Positions 36,980 to 45,655 of a stretch of 64,000 nucleotides of DNA are shown here, in pieces; position 1 is the stretch's first letter, and each line of letters starts with the position of its first letter. The translations under genes and the position numbers were made by a program. Below the pieces are notes generated by a model. That model saw only the letters and a list, made by a program, of their open reading frames with translations. It ran no database searches and was not told the origin of the DNA. Origin of the DNA: UBA4781 sp963556045 (GTDB taxonomy: Bacteria > Chloroflexota > Anaerolineae > Anaerolineales > Anaerolineaceae). The stretch is from assembly GCA_963556045.3 (NCBI GenBank), contig CAUVYA020000002.1, positions 1,984,001-2,048,000 of the forward strand, given 5' to 3'.

Positions 36980-38295
36980 TACAGTTTGACCACCTTGGGA
37001 TTGTTCATTCCCAGATCACCCAGTGCATTGCGTGCATCAAAGATCAGTCTGGCATTTTTAAGGATATCCGCATAATCGTAAAGGCTGTGGTTGGTAACGA
37101 TCACAACACAATCCGCTTCCTTCACGGCTTTATCAAGATCAGTGATGGACTGCATTTGCAGTTCATCGTGATGGATGGTGGCGATGAAGGGATCGTGGTA
37201 TTGAACCTGCGCTCCCTTTTCTTTCAGCAGGTGAATGATATCCAGTGAAGGAGATTCCCGCACATCATCAATATCCGGTTTATAGGCTACGCCTAACACC
37301 AGTATCTTGCTGCCATTAAGGGCTTTCTTATGAGTGTTCAGGGCATCCTGGATTTTTGAAACGGTGAAACGCGGCATACCGGTGTTGATCTCGGAAGCCA
37401 GATTAATGAAACGGGTGGAGTAATTCAGTGTTTTTAACTTCCATGACAAATACAAGGGGTCAATGGGAATGCAGTGCCCGCCCAGCCCCGGACCCGGCTG
37501 AAACTTCATAAAACCGAAGGGTTTGGTGGATGCAGCTTCGATCACTTCCCAGATGTCAACGCCCAGACGATCGCACATGATCGCCATTTCATTGACCAGT
37601 CCAATATTGATCATGCGGAATGTGTTTTCAAGCAGTTTTGCCATCTCGGCAACCTCAGCCGAAGAGACCGGAACGACTTTTTCCAGTGCCTGCCCGTACC
37701 AGCTTGTGGTCACTTCCAAACAGGCAGGCGTGATCCCACCGATGACCTTGGGTGTATTAATGGTGGTGAAATCAATTCTGCCCGGGTCAACCCGTTCGGG
37801 TGAAAAAGCCAGAAAAAGATCTTCCCCAACCTTCAATTCATTTTCATCTGTAAGTCTGGATAGGATCAATTCGCGGGTTGTGCCTGGATAAGTGGTGGAT
37901 TCCAGAACCACCGCCATACCCGCATGCACATATTGTTTGAGGGAATCTGCTACGGATAAAATAAAGGAAAGGTCGGGATCACCCGTTTTGCGCAAAGGAG
38001 TAGGAACACAAATACTCACAGCATCCAGTTCTTTGAGGACAGAAAAATCCGTGGTGGCTTTTAATGTGCCTTTGGCTGTGAGTATCTGAATGGTTTCATC
38101 CGGAACATCCAGCACATAGCTTTTCCCCTGTCCCAGACTTTTCACTTTCTCTTCAATGGGATCAATTCCCGTGACTTCAAAACCAGCCTGTGCGAAAACC
38201 ACTGCCAGCGGTAACCCAACGTAGCCAAGCCCCAGAACCCCAATGCGGGCGCTCTTATCCTCAAATTTTGCGATCAACTCTTTTGCGTGATTCAT
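36979..38295 (-). CDS. Nucleotide-sugar dehydrogenase (UDP-Glc/UDP-HexNAc 6-dehydrogenase family)
   Basis: 438-residue NAD-dependent four-electron dehydrogenase. N-terminal 'RIGVLGLGYVGLPLAVVFAQAGFEVTGID', central 'LLENTFRMINIGLVNEMAIMCDRLGVDIWEVI', catalytic Cys in 'FQPGPGLGGHCIPIDPLYLSWK', and C-terminal 'KILVLGVAYKPDIDDVRESPSLDIIHLL'. The short 'GGHCIPIDPxYL' variant is common in the WbpA/TviB/UDP-GlcNAc(ManNAc) branch rather than classic Ugd, so the product may be a HexNAc uronic acid. First gene of the glycan operon, 10 bases after the uracil-DNA glycosylase stop. Confidence 0.92.
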   Translation of the reverse strand: MNHAKELIAKFEDKSARIGVLGLGYVGLPLAVVFAQAGFEVTGIDPIEEKVKSLGQGKSYVLDVPDETIQILTAKGTLKATTDFSVLKELDAVSICVPTPLRKTGDPDLSFILSVADSLKQYVHAGMAVVLESTTYPGTTRELILSRLTDENELKVGEDLFLAFSPERVDPGRIDFTTINTPKVIGGITPACLEVTTSWYGQALEKVVPVSSAEVAEMAKLLENTFRMINIGLVNEMAIMCDRLGVDIWEVIEAASTKPFGFMKFQPGPGLGGHCIPIDPLYLSWKLKTLNYSTRFINLASEINTGMPRFTVSKIQDALNTHKKALNGSKILVLGVAYKPDIDDVRESPSLDIIHLLKEKGAQVQYHDPFIATIHHDELQMQSITDLDKAVKEADCVVIVTNHSLYDYADILKNARLIFDARNALGDLGMNNPKVVKL

Positions 38296-38305
38296 TTTTC
38301 CTCTT

Positions 38306-38947
38306 CTAGAAGAAACTCAATTGAGTTGCGTCATCTTCGGGAGTTTCTTCTTCAATTTGATGGCTTGCATGATGAATGTTTTCCGATTTCTTTGCCTGTT
38401 CGATGATTTCTGGTAATCTGCGAAAATCTGCCAGGATGGTTGGTTTCAAATTCGGTTGATGCAATCCTGCGGCTGGATGGTACATTGCGACCACCAGCTG
38501 TCCGTTGATCCAGGCTGCCTGACCGTGAATACGACTGATCTTGGCATTTGTGAAATATTTTCCCATGGAATGACGCCCCAGGGTTACGATAACCTTGGGC
38601 TGGATGATAGCGATCTGCCTGTCTAGAAAATCGGCGCAGGCAGTCAACTCATCTGGCTGCGGGTCGCGATTGCTCGGGGGACGGCATTTTACCACATTCG
38701 TAATGAAGACTGTTTCTCGTTCATAACCGGCTGCTGCCAGTAATTCATCCAAAAATTTCCCGGCTTGACCAACGAATGGTTTACCCTGTTCATTTTCATA
38801 AAAACCTGGACCCTCCCCTATGAACATGATATCTGAATGGGATGGTCCTTCTCCGGGCACAGTGCGTTTTCTCCCGTCTGCCAGACCGCAGCGATGGCAT
38901 TGTGCGATCTCTGATCGAATTTCATCCAGTGTGTTTTGAGGGTTCAC
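38306..38947 (-). CDS. Uracil-DNA glycosylase, type 4 (Fe-S)
   Basis: 213-residue DNA repair enzyme removing uracil. 'CHRCGLADGRKRTVPGEGP' supplies two cluster Cys and leads into motif 1 'IMFIGEGPGFYENEQGKPFVGQAGKFLDELLA' (GEGPG...E); 'ITNVVKCRPPSNRDPQPDE' gives a third cluster Cys; motif 2 is 'MYHPAAGLHQ' with the usual His. It matches type 4 UDGs of thermophiles and many anaerobes. The last 35 residues are acidic and poorly conserved. It lies between the tsaE-tsaB pair (66 bases upstream) and the UDP-sugar dehydrogenase, all on the minus strand. Confidence 0.92.
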   Translation of the reverse strand: MNPQNTLDEIRSEIAQCHRCGLADGRKRTVPGEGPSHSDIMFIGEGPGFYENEQGKPFVGQAGKFLDELLAAAGYERETVFITNVVKCRPPSNRDPQPDELTACADFLDRQIAIIQPKVIVTLGRHSMGKYFTNAKISRIHGQAAWINGQLVVAMYHPAAGLHQPNLKPTILADFRRLPEIIEQAKKSENIHHASHQIEEETPEDDATQLSFF

Positions 38948-39013
38948 GTTTTTCCTTTCTCTTCCGCTAATTTTACAATGTTCTGCACGAATGTCTCTGT
39001 GAAGGTCATACGA

Positions 39014-39691
39014 TCAATCAATCACCGGGATCGGGGTGGAGGTATGCAGGTAAATGGGTATCAGCTGCACAGGATCATTCACCAAACCCTCAACAAATCT
39101 GCTGCTGGCTAATTCTGCCAGTGTTGACGCGCGTCGGACGCTGGCTGCTGGAGAGCACAGCAGCGCTTTTTTCCACTTTCGACCGATGATCTTGCGCATT
39201 TCATGATCCATCTCGCCACAGATGATGGTCTCTGTGTGTATATCTTCACTTAATTCATGTGGAGTGATGACAAAAGGTTCCCCCTCGGCTTTCCAGGAAT
39301 CGGTATAGTGATAACGGCAGGCAGCCAGGTTCTTTCGACCCGCCTGCAAGATGCAGATCAGTGGTACGGATGCGACAGGTACACTGGCAGCTAGAATATC
39401 CAGACTTGGTATGCCGATCAAATCCAGATGATTTACCAGAGCCATACCTTTCGCAAAAGCCAAACCGATGCGCAGGCTGGTGAAAGAGCCAGGACCTGTG
39501 GCGACAGCCACTGCCTTCAAATCATTGGTTGTATGTTGTGTGTCTCGTAATATCTCTTCAACAGCAGGCGCCAGTTCGATAGTATGGCGGCGCGAGGAAC
39601 GCCAGGTCTTTTCGTATAGAAAGACGTCGTTGTCCATATCGTAAAGGGCAATGCTTAGCCATTGTGTTGATGTATCAATTGCCAGAATCAT
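39014..39691 (-). CDS. tsaB: tRNA t6A biosynthesis protein TsaB
   Basis: 225-residue ASKHA-fold partner of TsaD in synthesis of N6-threonylcarbamoyladenosine at tRNA position 37. Signatures: 'ILAIDTSTQWLSIALYD' phosphate loop, H-T-I-E-L-A-P-A (degenerate metal motif region), and 'AVATGPGSFTSLRIGLAFAKGMAL'. Typical length. Its ATG overlaps the tsaE stop by 4 bases, so translation is coupled. tsaD is not in this window. Confidence 0.95.
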   Translation of the reverse strand: MILAIDTSTQWLSIALYDMDNDVFLYEKTWRSSRRHTIELAPAVEEILRDTQHTTNDLKAVAVATGPGSFTSLRIGLAFAKGMALVNHLDLIGIPSLDILAASVPVASVPLICILQAGRKNLAACRYHYTDSWKAEGEPFVITPHELSEDIHTETIICGEMDHEMRKIIGRKWKKALLCSPAASVRRASTLAELASSRFVEGLVNDPVQLIPIYLHTSTPIPVID

Positions 39692-40188
39692 AGTAATCCT
39701 GAGAAGATCTGTTTTCTTAATTGTAAGACGATATTTTTGTAGAAATTTCCAACCGGTCTGATCATCATCATACGCTGCTGTTCACCTGCGTAACTCAGAT
39801 CTACCCACAAATGCTGTTCAGGCAGGGCAGACAGAATTCGTTTAGGCCATTCTACGATGAGAGGTCCACTTTCGAGCAGATAGTCAATATCTAACGCTTC
39901 CGCTTCAAGCGCGTCAGCCAGGCGATAGGCATCCAGATGGGATAGCTGCAGTCCGTCTGGACGTTGATAATTGTTGATGAGCACAAAAGTGGGGCTTGTA
40001 ACAGGGTCGGGTGAACCCCAGCCTTGAGCAATGCCCTGCACCAGAGTTGTTTTCCCCGCTCCCAGATCGCCATTTAAACACAATACATGCCCTGTTTTTA
40101 ACAGCGAACCCAAACGAGCCCCAACGCGGCGTGTTTGATCGGGACTATGGCTGAGAAATTCGAGAGTGCTTTCGTCTAATATTGGCAT
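39688..40188 (-). CDS. tsaE: tRNA t6A biosynthesis ATPase TsaE
   Basis: 166-residue P-loop ATPase of the t6A complex. Walker A is 'LNGDLGAGKTTLVQGIAQGWG' (G-D-L-G-A-G-K-T-T), followed by 'VTSPTFVLINNYQ', H-L-D-A-Y-R and 'VEWPKRI' (the conserved E-W). First gene of the tsaE-tsaB pair on the minus strand. Length and motifs are typical. Confidence 0.95.
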   Translation of the reverse strand: MPILDESTLEFLSHSPDQTRRVGARLGSLLKTGHVLCLNGDLGAGKTTLVQGIAQGWGSPDPVTSPTFVLINNYQRPDGLQLSHLDAYRLADALEAEALDIDYLLESGPLIVEWPKRILSALPEQHLWVDLSYAGEQQRMMMIRPVGNFYKNIVLQLRKQIFSGLL

Positions 40189-40223
40189 ATTCTGTTCACA
40201 ACTTTATATGCTATGTGTTTTGT

Positions 40224-40448
40224 TCATGGTTGCTTGTCTGGAGGGGTCTGCCCTAAATTCTCTCTCATTTTTTTCATCAATTCACGGCGAGAAAGCATGA
40301 TGCGGCGCTGGCAGGTCAGGCATTCCAGCCCGATATCAGCGCCCAATCGGGTAACGACCCATGTCGATCCACCGCAGGGATGTGTCTTGCGCATGCGCAC
40401 AATATCGCCCTTTTCCAGATCAAACAACATGTCAGCATTATATCGCAT
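40224..40448 (-). CDS. DUF951-family small zinc-binding-like protein
   Basis: 74 residues from ATG 40448; ATG 40430 (MLFDLEKGDIV) is more likely. The family pattern is clear: 'GDIVRMRKTHPCGGSTWVVTRLGADIGLECLTCQRRIMLSR', with H-P-C-G and C-L-T-C, probably binding one zinc, on an SH3-like barrel. DUF951 genes often neighbour translation genes; the function is not established. A minus-strand TATAAT (plus 40437-40442) overlaps the first codons of the longer version and would place the transcript start at about 40430, implying leaderless translation from ATG 40430. Confidence 0.83.
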   Translation of the reverse strand: MRYNADMLFDLEKGDIVRMRKTHPCGGSTWVVTRLGADIGLECLTCQRRIMLSRRELMKKMRENLGQTPPDKQP

Positions 40449-40456
40449 GATATAAT
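40437..40456. promoter_or_regulatory. 20-base palindrome with opposed -10 boxes
   Basis: ATTATATC-GCAT-GATATAAT is a perfect palindrome of two 8-base arms. It contains TATAAT on the plus strand (40451-40456, preceded by TGA as an extended -10) driving the M50 protease gene, and TATAAT on the minus strand (plus 40437-40442) driving DUF951. Only 29 bases separate the two annotated starts. It could be both a divergent promoter core and an operator. Confidence 0.55.
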
Positions 40457-40477
40457 CGCTTCACCAGCGAGAAATCT

Positions 40478-41131
40478 ATGATCAGACAATTAGCTATATC
40501 CCCCTCCATCTTTTTTACTCGATTGCTAGTACTCGTCATTTCACTGACTTTCCATGAGTTTGCGCATGCCTGGATGGCTGTGAAGTTTGGCGATGAAACA
40601 CCGCGTTGGGCGGGGCGGCTAACGCTCAATCCACTCAAACATCTGGATCCGGTTGGCAGTCTGATGTTATTGCTGATCGGGTTTGGCTGGGCAAAGCCCG
40701 TTCCTGTGAATCCCTATACCCTGAAAAGGAAAAATCCGGCGGGCTTGTTGTATGTATCCCTTTCAGGACCACTCGCGAATTTTATCCTGGCTGCTCTGGC
40801 AGCTCTTCCACTCCGCTTTGGCTGGGTAACTCCCGTCTATACTACTTCAGCTCTGATACCAAGCTTGTTCGAATTCCTGATTTATTTTCTGTCTATTAAT
40901 TTGGGATTGATGCTCTTTAATTTGCTACCTATTCCACCCCTGGATGGTGAGGAGATCTTATCTTTCTTTTTACGGGGAAAGCTCGCATATTTCTATGAGC
41001 AAATCCGACCATACGGATCTTTTATTTTGCTGGGATTGATCGTGATCGGTCAGGTTTCAGGGTTCAATATTTTCAGCATCGTACTGCAACCTGCTATGAA
41101 TGGCTTGGCAAAATTTTTGTTAGGAGCGTGA
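40478..41131 (+). CDS. Site-2 protease family (M50) zinc metalloprotease
   Basis: 217-residue membrane metalloprotease of the short rhomboid-unrelated M50/SpoIVFB-like group. H-E-F-A-H-A-W (HExxH, near residue 26) is the zinc site in the first TM helix, and 'LLPIPPLDGEEIL' (near 152) supplies the N/D-P-x-D-G partner Asp. About five or six TM helices. Substrate unknown. First of three plus-strand genes that run to galK: the next ATG begins 1 base after its stop. Driven by the extended -10 in the palindrome at 40437. Confidence 0.88.
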   Translation: MIRQLAISPSIFFTRLLVLVISLTFHEFAHAWMAVKFGDETPRWAGRLTLNPLKHLDPVGSLMLLLIGFGWAKPVPVNPYTLKRKNPAGLLYVSLSGPLANFILAALAALPLRFGWVTPVYTTSALIPSLFEFLIYFLSINLGLMLFNLLPIPPLDGEEILSFFLRGKLAYFYEQIRPYGSFILLGLIVIGQVSGFNIFSIVLQPAMNGLAKFLLGA

Positions 41132-41132
41132 A

Positions 41133-42098
41133 ATGGCAACAAGAATTACCACACTAGGATTGGGAAAAACGGGCATTTCTGTTGGTCTGGCTTTACCGGG
41201 AGAGAAAAAGGGGATCATCCGCGTTGGTTTTGATGAAGATAAGGAATTGATCAAATATGCCAGGAAAGTCAAAGCCTTTGATGAATTTGCATCGAATGCG
41301 GAATCAGCGGTGGCACAGGCTGATATTGTCATTCTGGATGTACCGGTAGACCGATTGCGCTTGATCTTCTCTACAGTGGCTCCTAAAATGAAACCAAACA
41401 GCATTCTGGTAAATATGGCGCCTCTGGTCGGGGCTTCAACCCGCTGGGCAGGGGAACTGCTCCCGGAGAACATTCATTATATTAATGCCATCCCTGCCTT
41501 CAATTATGAAAGCCTGCAGGATGTGAATAAAGAAGCTGCCAACGCACGCGCGGATCTTTTCGAGAAAAGTCTGGTTTTCATCGCCAGTGACGCGCAAACA
41601 CGTCAGGAACTGATCAATGTGGTCGTTGATCTGGTGGTTTTACTTGGCGGGACTCCATATTTCAGTGATCCGGATGAAGTGGATGGACTGATCGCGAATG
41701 TGATCGTGCTGCCGCAATTGATCGCTGCTGCGCTGGGGGGTGCTACCATGCTTCAGCCGGGTTGGGATGATACCATGCGCCTGGCAGGCAACGTTTTTAA
41801 TATCGCGCTCAAGCCGTTGGAATTGGTCAATGAGGCAGAAGATTACGGCATCAGTATGATGCAGAATCGCAGCAACCTGATTCCCGTGCTGGAAAAATAT
41901 GTTCAGGTACTCCAGCAAATCCAAAAATTCATCATAGAGGAAGATACAGATGCATTAACCGCTTTTATGGTTGATATTCTTCTAACCCGCAAGGAATGGC
42001 TGGAAAAACGTAAAGAAGGGAAATGGGATTATTATCTCGCTTCCAGCATTCCGTTGAAACAAGAGGCATTGAAACGTTTTTCGAGATTTTCTTCTTGA
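41133..42098 (+). CDS. Prephenate dehydrogenase-like NAD(P)-dependent oxidoreductase
   Basis: 321 residues. N-terminal Rossmann fold 'TTLGLGKTGISVGLAL' with acidic 'VGFDEDKE' after strand 2, then 'AQADIVILDVPVDRLRLIFSTVAPKMKPNSILVNMAPLVG', the layout of TyrA/6-phosphogluconate dehydrogenase-like enzymes. The C-terminal half is helical and less conserved, and no aromatic-pathway genes are nearby, so true prephenate dehydrogenase activity is not assured. Sits between the M50 protease and galK, 1 and 16 bases from them. Confidence 0.7.
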   Translation: MATRITTLGLGKTGISVGLALPGEKKGIIRVGFDEDKELIKYARKVKAFDEFASNAESAVAQADIVILDVPVDRLRLIFSTVAPKMKPNSILVNMAPLVGASTRWAGELLPENIHYINAIPAFNYESLQDVNKEAANARADLFEKSLVFIASDAQTRQELINVVVDLVVLLGGTPYFSDPDEVDGLIANVIVLPQLIAAALGGATMLQPGWDDTMRLAGNVFNIALKPLELVNEAEDYGISMMQNRSNLIPVLEKYVQVLQQIQKFIIEEDTDALTAFMVDILLTRKEWLEKRKEGKWDYYLASSIPLKQEALKRFSRFSS

Positions 42099-42114
42099 TA
42101 TTGATTCTACTTTC

Positions 42115-43305
42115 ATGACCCATCAAATATCTCCACGCGATCTGGTTCTATCAGTTTTACCGGATGCTGAATTACTGGTTTCAGCTCCCGGCAGGGTAAA
42201 CCTGCTGGGGGAACATGTTGATTACAATATGGGAATTGTGCTTCCGGCAGCTATTGATAAAAGGGTATGGTTGGCGGTGAAACCCATCGAATCGCCAACT
42301 CTGCAATTATCTTCTCTTGATATGAACGAAAAAGTGGATATCGCCTTAAAGGATATTAATGCCAGAGTTGATATCAACGGCAACCCCCTGCCGCAATGGA
42401 GCTTGTATCTGGCTGCGGTTGCGTGGGTTATGCTTTCCAAAGGTTATCCCATTCAGGGTATGCAGGTGGTTATCGCATCCGATCTCCCCATGAGAGCTGG
42501 ATTGAGCAGTTCCGCTGCCCTGGAAGTGGCATTTGCTCTGGCTGTTCAGACGATGGGCGATATTGTAATGGATCGTATGCAGCTGGCACAGCTCTGTCAG
42601 CTGGCAGAAAAAAGGTTTATTGGAGTACAGTGCGGTTTGATGGACCAGTTCGCGGTCAGTCATGGGGTTGCACGGCATGCTCTCTTTTTTGATACTCGAT
42701 CTCTTGAATGGCAGCCCATTCCATTGCCAATGGATACGGTACTGGTTATTGCCGATTCGGGAAAAACACGGGAATTGGTTCATTCTGCCTATAATCAACG
42801 CCAGCAGGAATGCCGGCTGGCTGTACAGTATATACAACAAAGGGATAAGAACGTACATTCGCTGCGCGATGTTTCCAGACAGGATCTCGATGCGTTCGTG
42901 GATCTGCTGCCGGAAGTGATTGCCCGGCGTGCACGCCATGTGGTTGATGAAATTGATCGGGTAGAACGATCGGCAATCGCTCTGGTTGAAGATGATGCTG
43001 CTGCATTTGGGGCGCTCATGCTGGCAGGGCATGCTTCTTTGCGTGATTTATATGAGGTCAGTTGTGACGAGCTGAACTTTTTGGTAGAGACTGCTTCCAA
43101 ACAAAAGGACTGTATCGGGGCACGCTTGACCGGGGCTGGGTTTGGCGGTTGTACGGTCAACCTGGTGCAGAAACCGCACGCTCAAAGCTTCTGTGAAGCA
43201 TTGCAGAATGCTTATCTGGATCATTATTCATTGGAATTAAAAACCCACATTTGCAAGGCTGATCGTGGCGCTTTTGTCGAAAGAATTGAAAAAGCGGTCG
43301 TTTGA
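42115..43305 (+). CDS. galK: Galactokinase
   Basis: 396-residue GHMP kinase phosphorylating galactose at C1. 'APGRVNLLGEHVDYNMGIVLPAAI' is the galactokinase signature (near residue 24), 'PMRAGLSSSAALEVAFAL' is the GHMP ATP motif near 125, and 'GARLTGAGFGGCTVNLV' near 335 is motif 3. Asp in 'CGLMDQFAVSHG' is the catalytic-base region. Same transcript as the M50 and TyrA-like genes. No galT/galE lie next to it. A terminator hairpin overlaps its stop codon. Confidence 0.95.
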   Translation: MTHQISPRDLVLSVLPDAELLVSAPGRVNLLGEHVDYNMGIVLPAAIDKRVWLAVKPIESPTLQLSSLDMNEKVDIALKDINARVDINGNPLPQWSLYLAAVAWVMLSKGYPIQGMQVVIASDLPMRAGLSSSAALEVAFALAVQTMGDIVMDRMQLAQLCQLAEKRFIGVQCGLMDQFAVSHGVARHALFFDTRSLEWQPIPLPMDTVLVIADSGKTRELVHSAYNQRQQECRLAVQYIQQRDKNVHSLRDVSRQDLDAFVDLLPEVIARRARHVVDEIDRVERSAIALVEDDAAAFGALMLAGHASLRDLYEVSCDELNFLVETASKQKDCIGARLTGAGFGGCTVNLVQKPHAQSFCEALQNAYLDHYSLELKTHICKADRGAFVERIEKAVV

Positions 43306-43312
43306 CCGCTTT
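43286..43312 (-). terminator. Terminator hairpin overlapping the galK stop
   Basis: Perfect 9-base-pair stem aaagcggtc (43291-43299) / gaccgcttt (43304-43312), loop gttt containing the TGA of galK. On the minus strand it is followed by a T run (43292-43288), so it ends the phosphoribosyltransferase transcript; on the plus strand the tail is poor in T. Confidence 0.7.
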
Positions 43313-43315
43313 GGA

Positions 43316-43870
43316 TTATTCGGTGAAAAGGGGTAGATTCCCCAGCGCAATAATATCCTTCCAATCCTGTGGATCCCCTTCGGTGAAGATGGCTGCTTGC
43401 ACGGTGATCTCTCCCCCTGCTTTTTCGATGATACTGCGCATTCCCTCTAACGTGGATCCGGTACTGATCACATCATCAACGATGGCGACCTTTTTTCCCT
43501 TGATAAGAGAGCGATCTTTTTCATCGAGGATGAGAGTCTGGGGTTTACCGGTGGTGATGGAAAGAGTTTCGGCTTTGATGGCGTCACCCATATAGATCTT
43601 GTAATCCTTACGCAGAATCACATACGGTTTTTCGGTTTCGATAGATAACTGGTGTGCCAGGGGAATGCTCTTGCTTTCAGCAGTCACAAAAACATCATAG
43701 CTGTGCGGATCGATCTTTGCAGCCAATTCTTTGGCACAGGCTTGAACCAGTTCGGTGTCACCCAGAATATTAAGGATGGCGATCTTCAATCCGGGTTTTA
43801 TTTCAAATAATCGCAGTTCTCTTTTAACACCGTTGATTTCAATTGGATAAGTGGTTGCTGGTGTTCCCAT
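43316..43870 (-). CDS. Type I phosphoribosyltransferase, adenine PRT-like
   Basis: 184-residue PRTase fold. The PRPP loop is 'KKVAIVDDVISTGSTLEGM' (near residue 128) and 'YDVFVTAESKSIPLAHQLSIETEKPYVILRK' matches the adenine phosphoribosyltransferase-like core (ESKSI... in place of E-x-R-G-F). Predicted to use PRPP and a purine or related base; the base is not certain because the hood residues differ. GGAGGAATC precedes the ATG. Convergent with galK, with a shared hairpin between stops. Confidence 0.82.
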   Translation of the reverse strand: MGTPATTYPIEINGVKRELRLFEIKPGLKIAILNILGDTELVQACAKELAAKIDPHSYDVFVTAESKSIPLAHQLSIETEKPYVILRKDYKIYMGDAIKAETLSITTGKPQTLILDEKDRSLIKGKKVAIVDDVISTGSTLEGMRSIIEKAGGEITVQAAIFTEGDPQDWKDIIALGNLPLFTE

Positions 43871-44176
43871 GATTCCTCCTGCTCAAAACAATTTCAGCAT
43901 GAGTGTATCATAAAACCCTGCAACCTTGATTAAAATGAGAGAGAGCCGGTGATATCAGCCCCGGCTCTCTTATAAGGAGGAGAAGAAGAGAAGTCGCCCT
44001 TGTGAATATGGTACAGGATAGGATTATTTTCTACTTGACGATTACCCAACTGTTTCCCTACGCTTACCCTACGCCGAGCTATTTTTTTAAGGGAAAAAGA
44101 ACACTCATTCAGTTATACTTAAATAAAAGGGGTTGATCCAAAAGGGTGGAAGGGATACTCGCTTGGGTCAAATTTC
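43871..44176. other. Intergenic region with a GC-rich hairpin
   Basis: About 300 bases between the PRT gene and ogt. An inverted repeat agagccgg (43941-43948 region) / ccggctct surrounds 43950 and is followed on the plus strand by TATAAGGAGG (43971-43980). A 44-codon open frame starts at GTG 44002, 21 bases from the AAGGAGG; the spacing is too long and the composition is not convincing, so it is not called. Nothing else is recognised. Confidence 0.4.
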
Positions 44177-44719
44177 ATGATGAAAGAACCGGGAAGAATT
44201 AAGTGTATGGCATACATTGAAGATGAATACGTTGGTTCGCTTGAGATAACAGCTACCCCCCAGGGTATTAATGCCTGCACATTTAGTTCTCTTGGTAGTT
44301 TTGAAAAAAGGCTGCTTGACCAAAAAGATTGCCTTGATGTCGATGCTGCTTTGATCCTATCGAATGCGATCAGCCAGGTCAACGCATATTTAAAGGGAAG
44401 GCTCACCAGTTTTAATGTGCCATTGGATTGGAGTGATATATCCGCTTTCGCGCAGAAAGTATACAAAGCTACCATGCAGATCCCATTTGGCGAAGTGCGC
44501 ACGTATGGTGAGATCGCCATTGCCATAGGGCAGGGGAATGCTGCACGTGCAGTCGGGGCGGCTCTGGGGGCAAATCCTTTTGTGCTGCTAGTACCCTGTC
44601 ATCGGGTAATAGGTGCGAACGGGCATTTAAATGGTTTTTCTGCTCCGGGAGGGTTGGAAACCAAAAGCCGATTATTACGCCACGAAGGGCATTCCATCCA
44701 GGAAAACCGACTGAGCTGA
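44177..44719 (+). CDS. ogt: Methylated-DNA--protein-cysteine methyltransferase
   Basis: 180-residue suicide DNA repair enzyme that removes alkyl groups from O6-guanine. Active site P-C-H-R-V-I-G near residue 145 with the preceding 'GEVRTYGEIAIAIGQGNAARAVGAALGANPF' helix-turn-helix and Arg finger. The N-terminal domain 'AYIEDEYVGSLEITATPQGI' is the short Ogt-type form. The start is unsure: neither ATG 44177 nor ATG 44207 has a close Shine-Dalgarno. era follows 15 bases downstream. Confidence 0.93.
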   Translation: MMKEPGRIKCMAYIEDEYVGSLEITATPQGINACTFSSLGSFEKRLLDQKDCLDVDAALILSNAISQVNAYLKGRLTSFNVPLDWSDISAFAQKVYKATMQIPFGEVRTYGEIAIAIGQGNAARAVGAALGANPFVLLVPCHRVIGANGHLNGFSAPGGLETKSRLLRHEGHSIQENRLS

Positions 44720-44734
44720 CGTATAATCCCTATC

Positions 44735-45655
44735 ATGAATAATAATTTACAGACAGATTATCGAGCAGGCTTCGTGGCGGTATTGGGGCGTCCCAATGTC
44801 GGGAAGTCAACCCTGGTGAATGCTTTACTTGGGCAGAAAGTTGCTGCTGTTTCACCTAAAGCGCAGACCACCCGTGCTCGCCAGCTAGCCATCCTGACAG
44901 AAGAAGATACCCAGATCATTTTCATCGATACCCCGGGTATGCATAATCCGATCAATAAACTTGGGCGTGCCATGAATGCCATCGTGGAGCAGACGCTGCA
45001 GGATGCCGACATCATCTTATGGCTGGTAGATGCCAGCCAGCCTCCCCAGGATGAAGATCGGCTGCTGAAGACCATGCTGGAAGGTATTAAAGATCTGCCG
45101 CCGGTTGTGCTTGCGATCAATAAGATTGATGTTATAAAAAACGAAGAAATGGACGAGGTAGATCGGTCATTTCAGGACCTCTACCAGACTCCCTATCGTG
45201 CTCATATTTCAGCGCGCCGTAATGCCGGTTTGCCGGAATTACTGGCTGTTCTGAAAGAATTATTGCCCGAAGGCAACGCATTTTATCCGGCTGACCAGGT
45301 TACCGATTACTATGAGCGCCAGATCGCTGCGGACCTGATCAGGGAAGCGGCATTGATATTTTTACAGCAGGAAGTTCCGCATGCCGTTGCAGTGCGCGTG
45401 GATGAATACACCGAACGCGAGAATGGCGCCGCCTACATAGCTGCCACCATCTTTGTGGAGAAGGATTCACAAAAAGGCATTGTGATCGGGAAGGGCGGCA
45501 GCATGCTCAAAAAGATCGGCAGCATGTCGCGTAAATTGATCGAAGAGATGAGCACACGTTCTGTCTATTTGGAACTGCGCGTGAAAGTAAGCGAGAACTG
45601 GCGCAATAACAACGTCTTTCTACAGCGGATGGGATATCAAGATGTGGAGGATTGA
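44735..45655 (+). CDS. era: GTPase Era
   Basis: 306-residue Ras-like GTPase that assists 16S rRNA/30S maturation. G1 'GRPNVGKST' (near residue 18), switch 'PKAQTTRARQ', G3 D-T-P-G-M, G4 N-K-I-D (near 128), G5 'SARRN', and a C-terminal KH domain with 'GIVIGKGGSMLKKIGSMSR'. Typical length. The stop TGA shares its A with the ATG of the next gene. Confidence 0.96.
   Translation: MNNNLQTDYRAGFVAVLGRPNVGKSTLVNALLGQKVAAVSPKAQTTRARQLAILTEEDTQIIFIDTPGMHNPINKLGRAMNAIVEQTLQDADIILWLVDASQPPQDEDRLLKTMLEGIKDLPPVVLAINKIDVIKNEEMDEVDRSFQDLYQTPYRAHISARRNAGLPELLAVLKELLPEGNAFYPADQVTDYYERQIAADLIREAALIFLQQEVPHAVAVRVDEYTERENGAAYIAATIFVEKDSQKGIVIGKGGSMLKKIGSMSRKLIEEMSTRSVYLELRVKVSENWRNNNVFLQRMGYQDVED

Noticed and set aside
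44002..44136. 44-codon frame starting GTG after AAGGAGG
   Set aside because: The ribosome-binding site is 21 bases away, composition is not protein-like and there is no family match.
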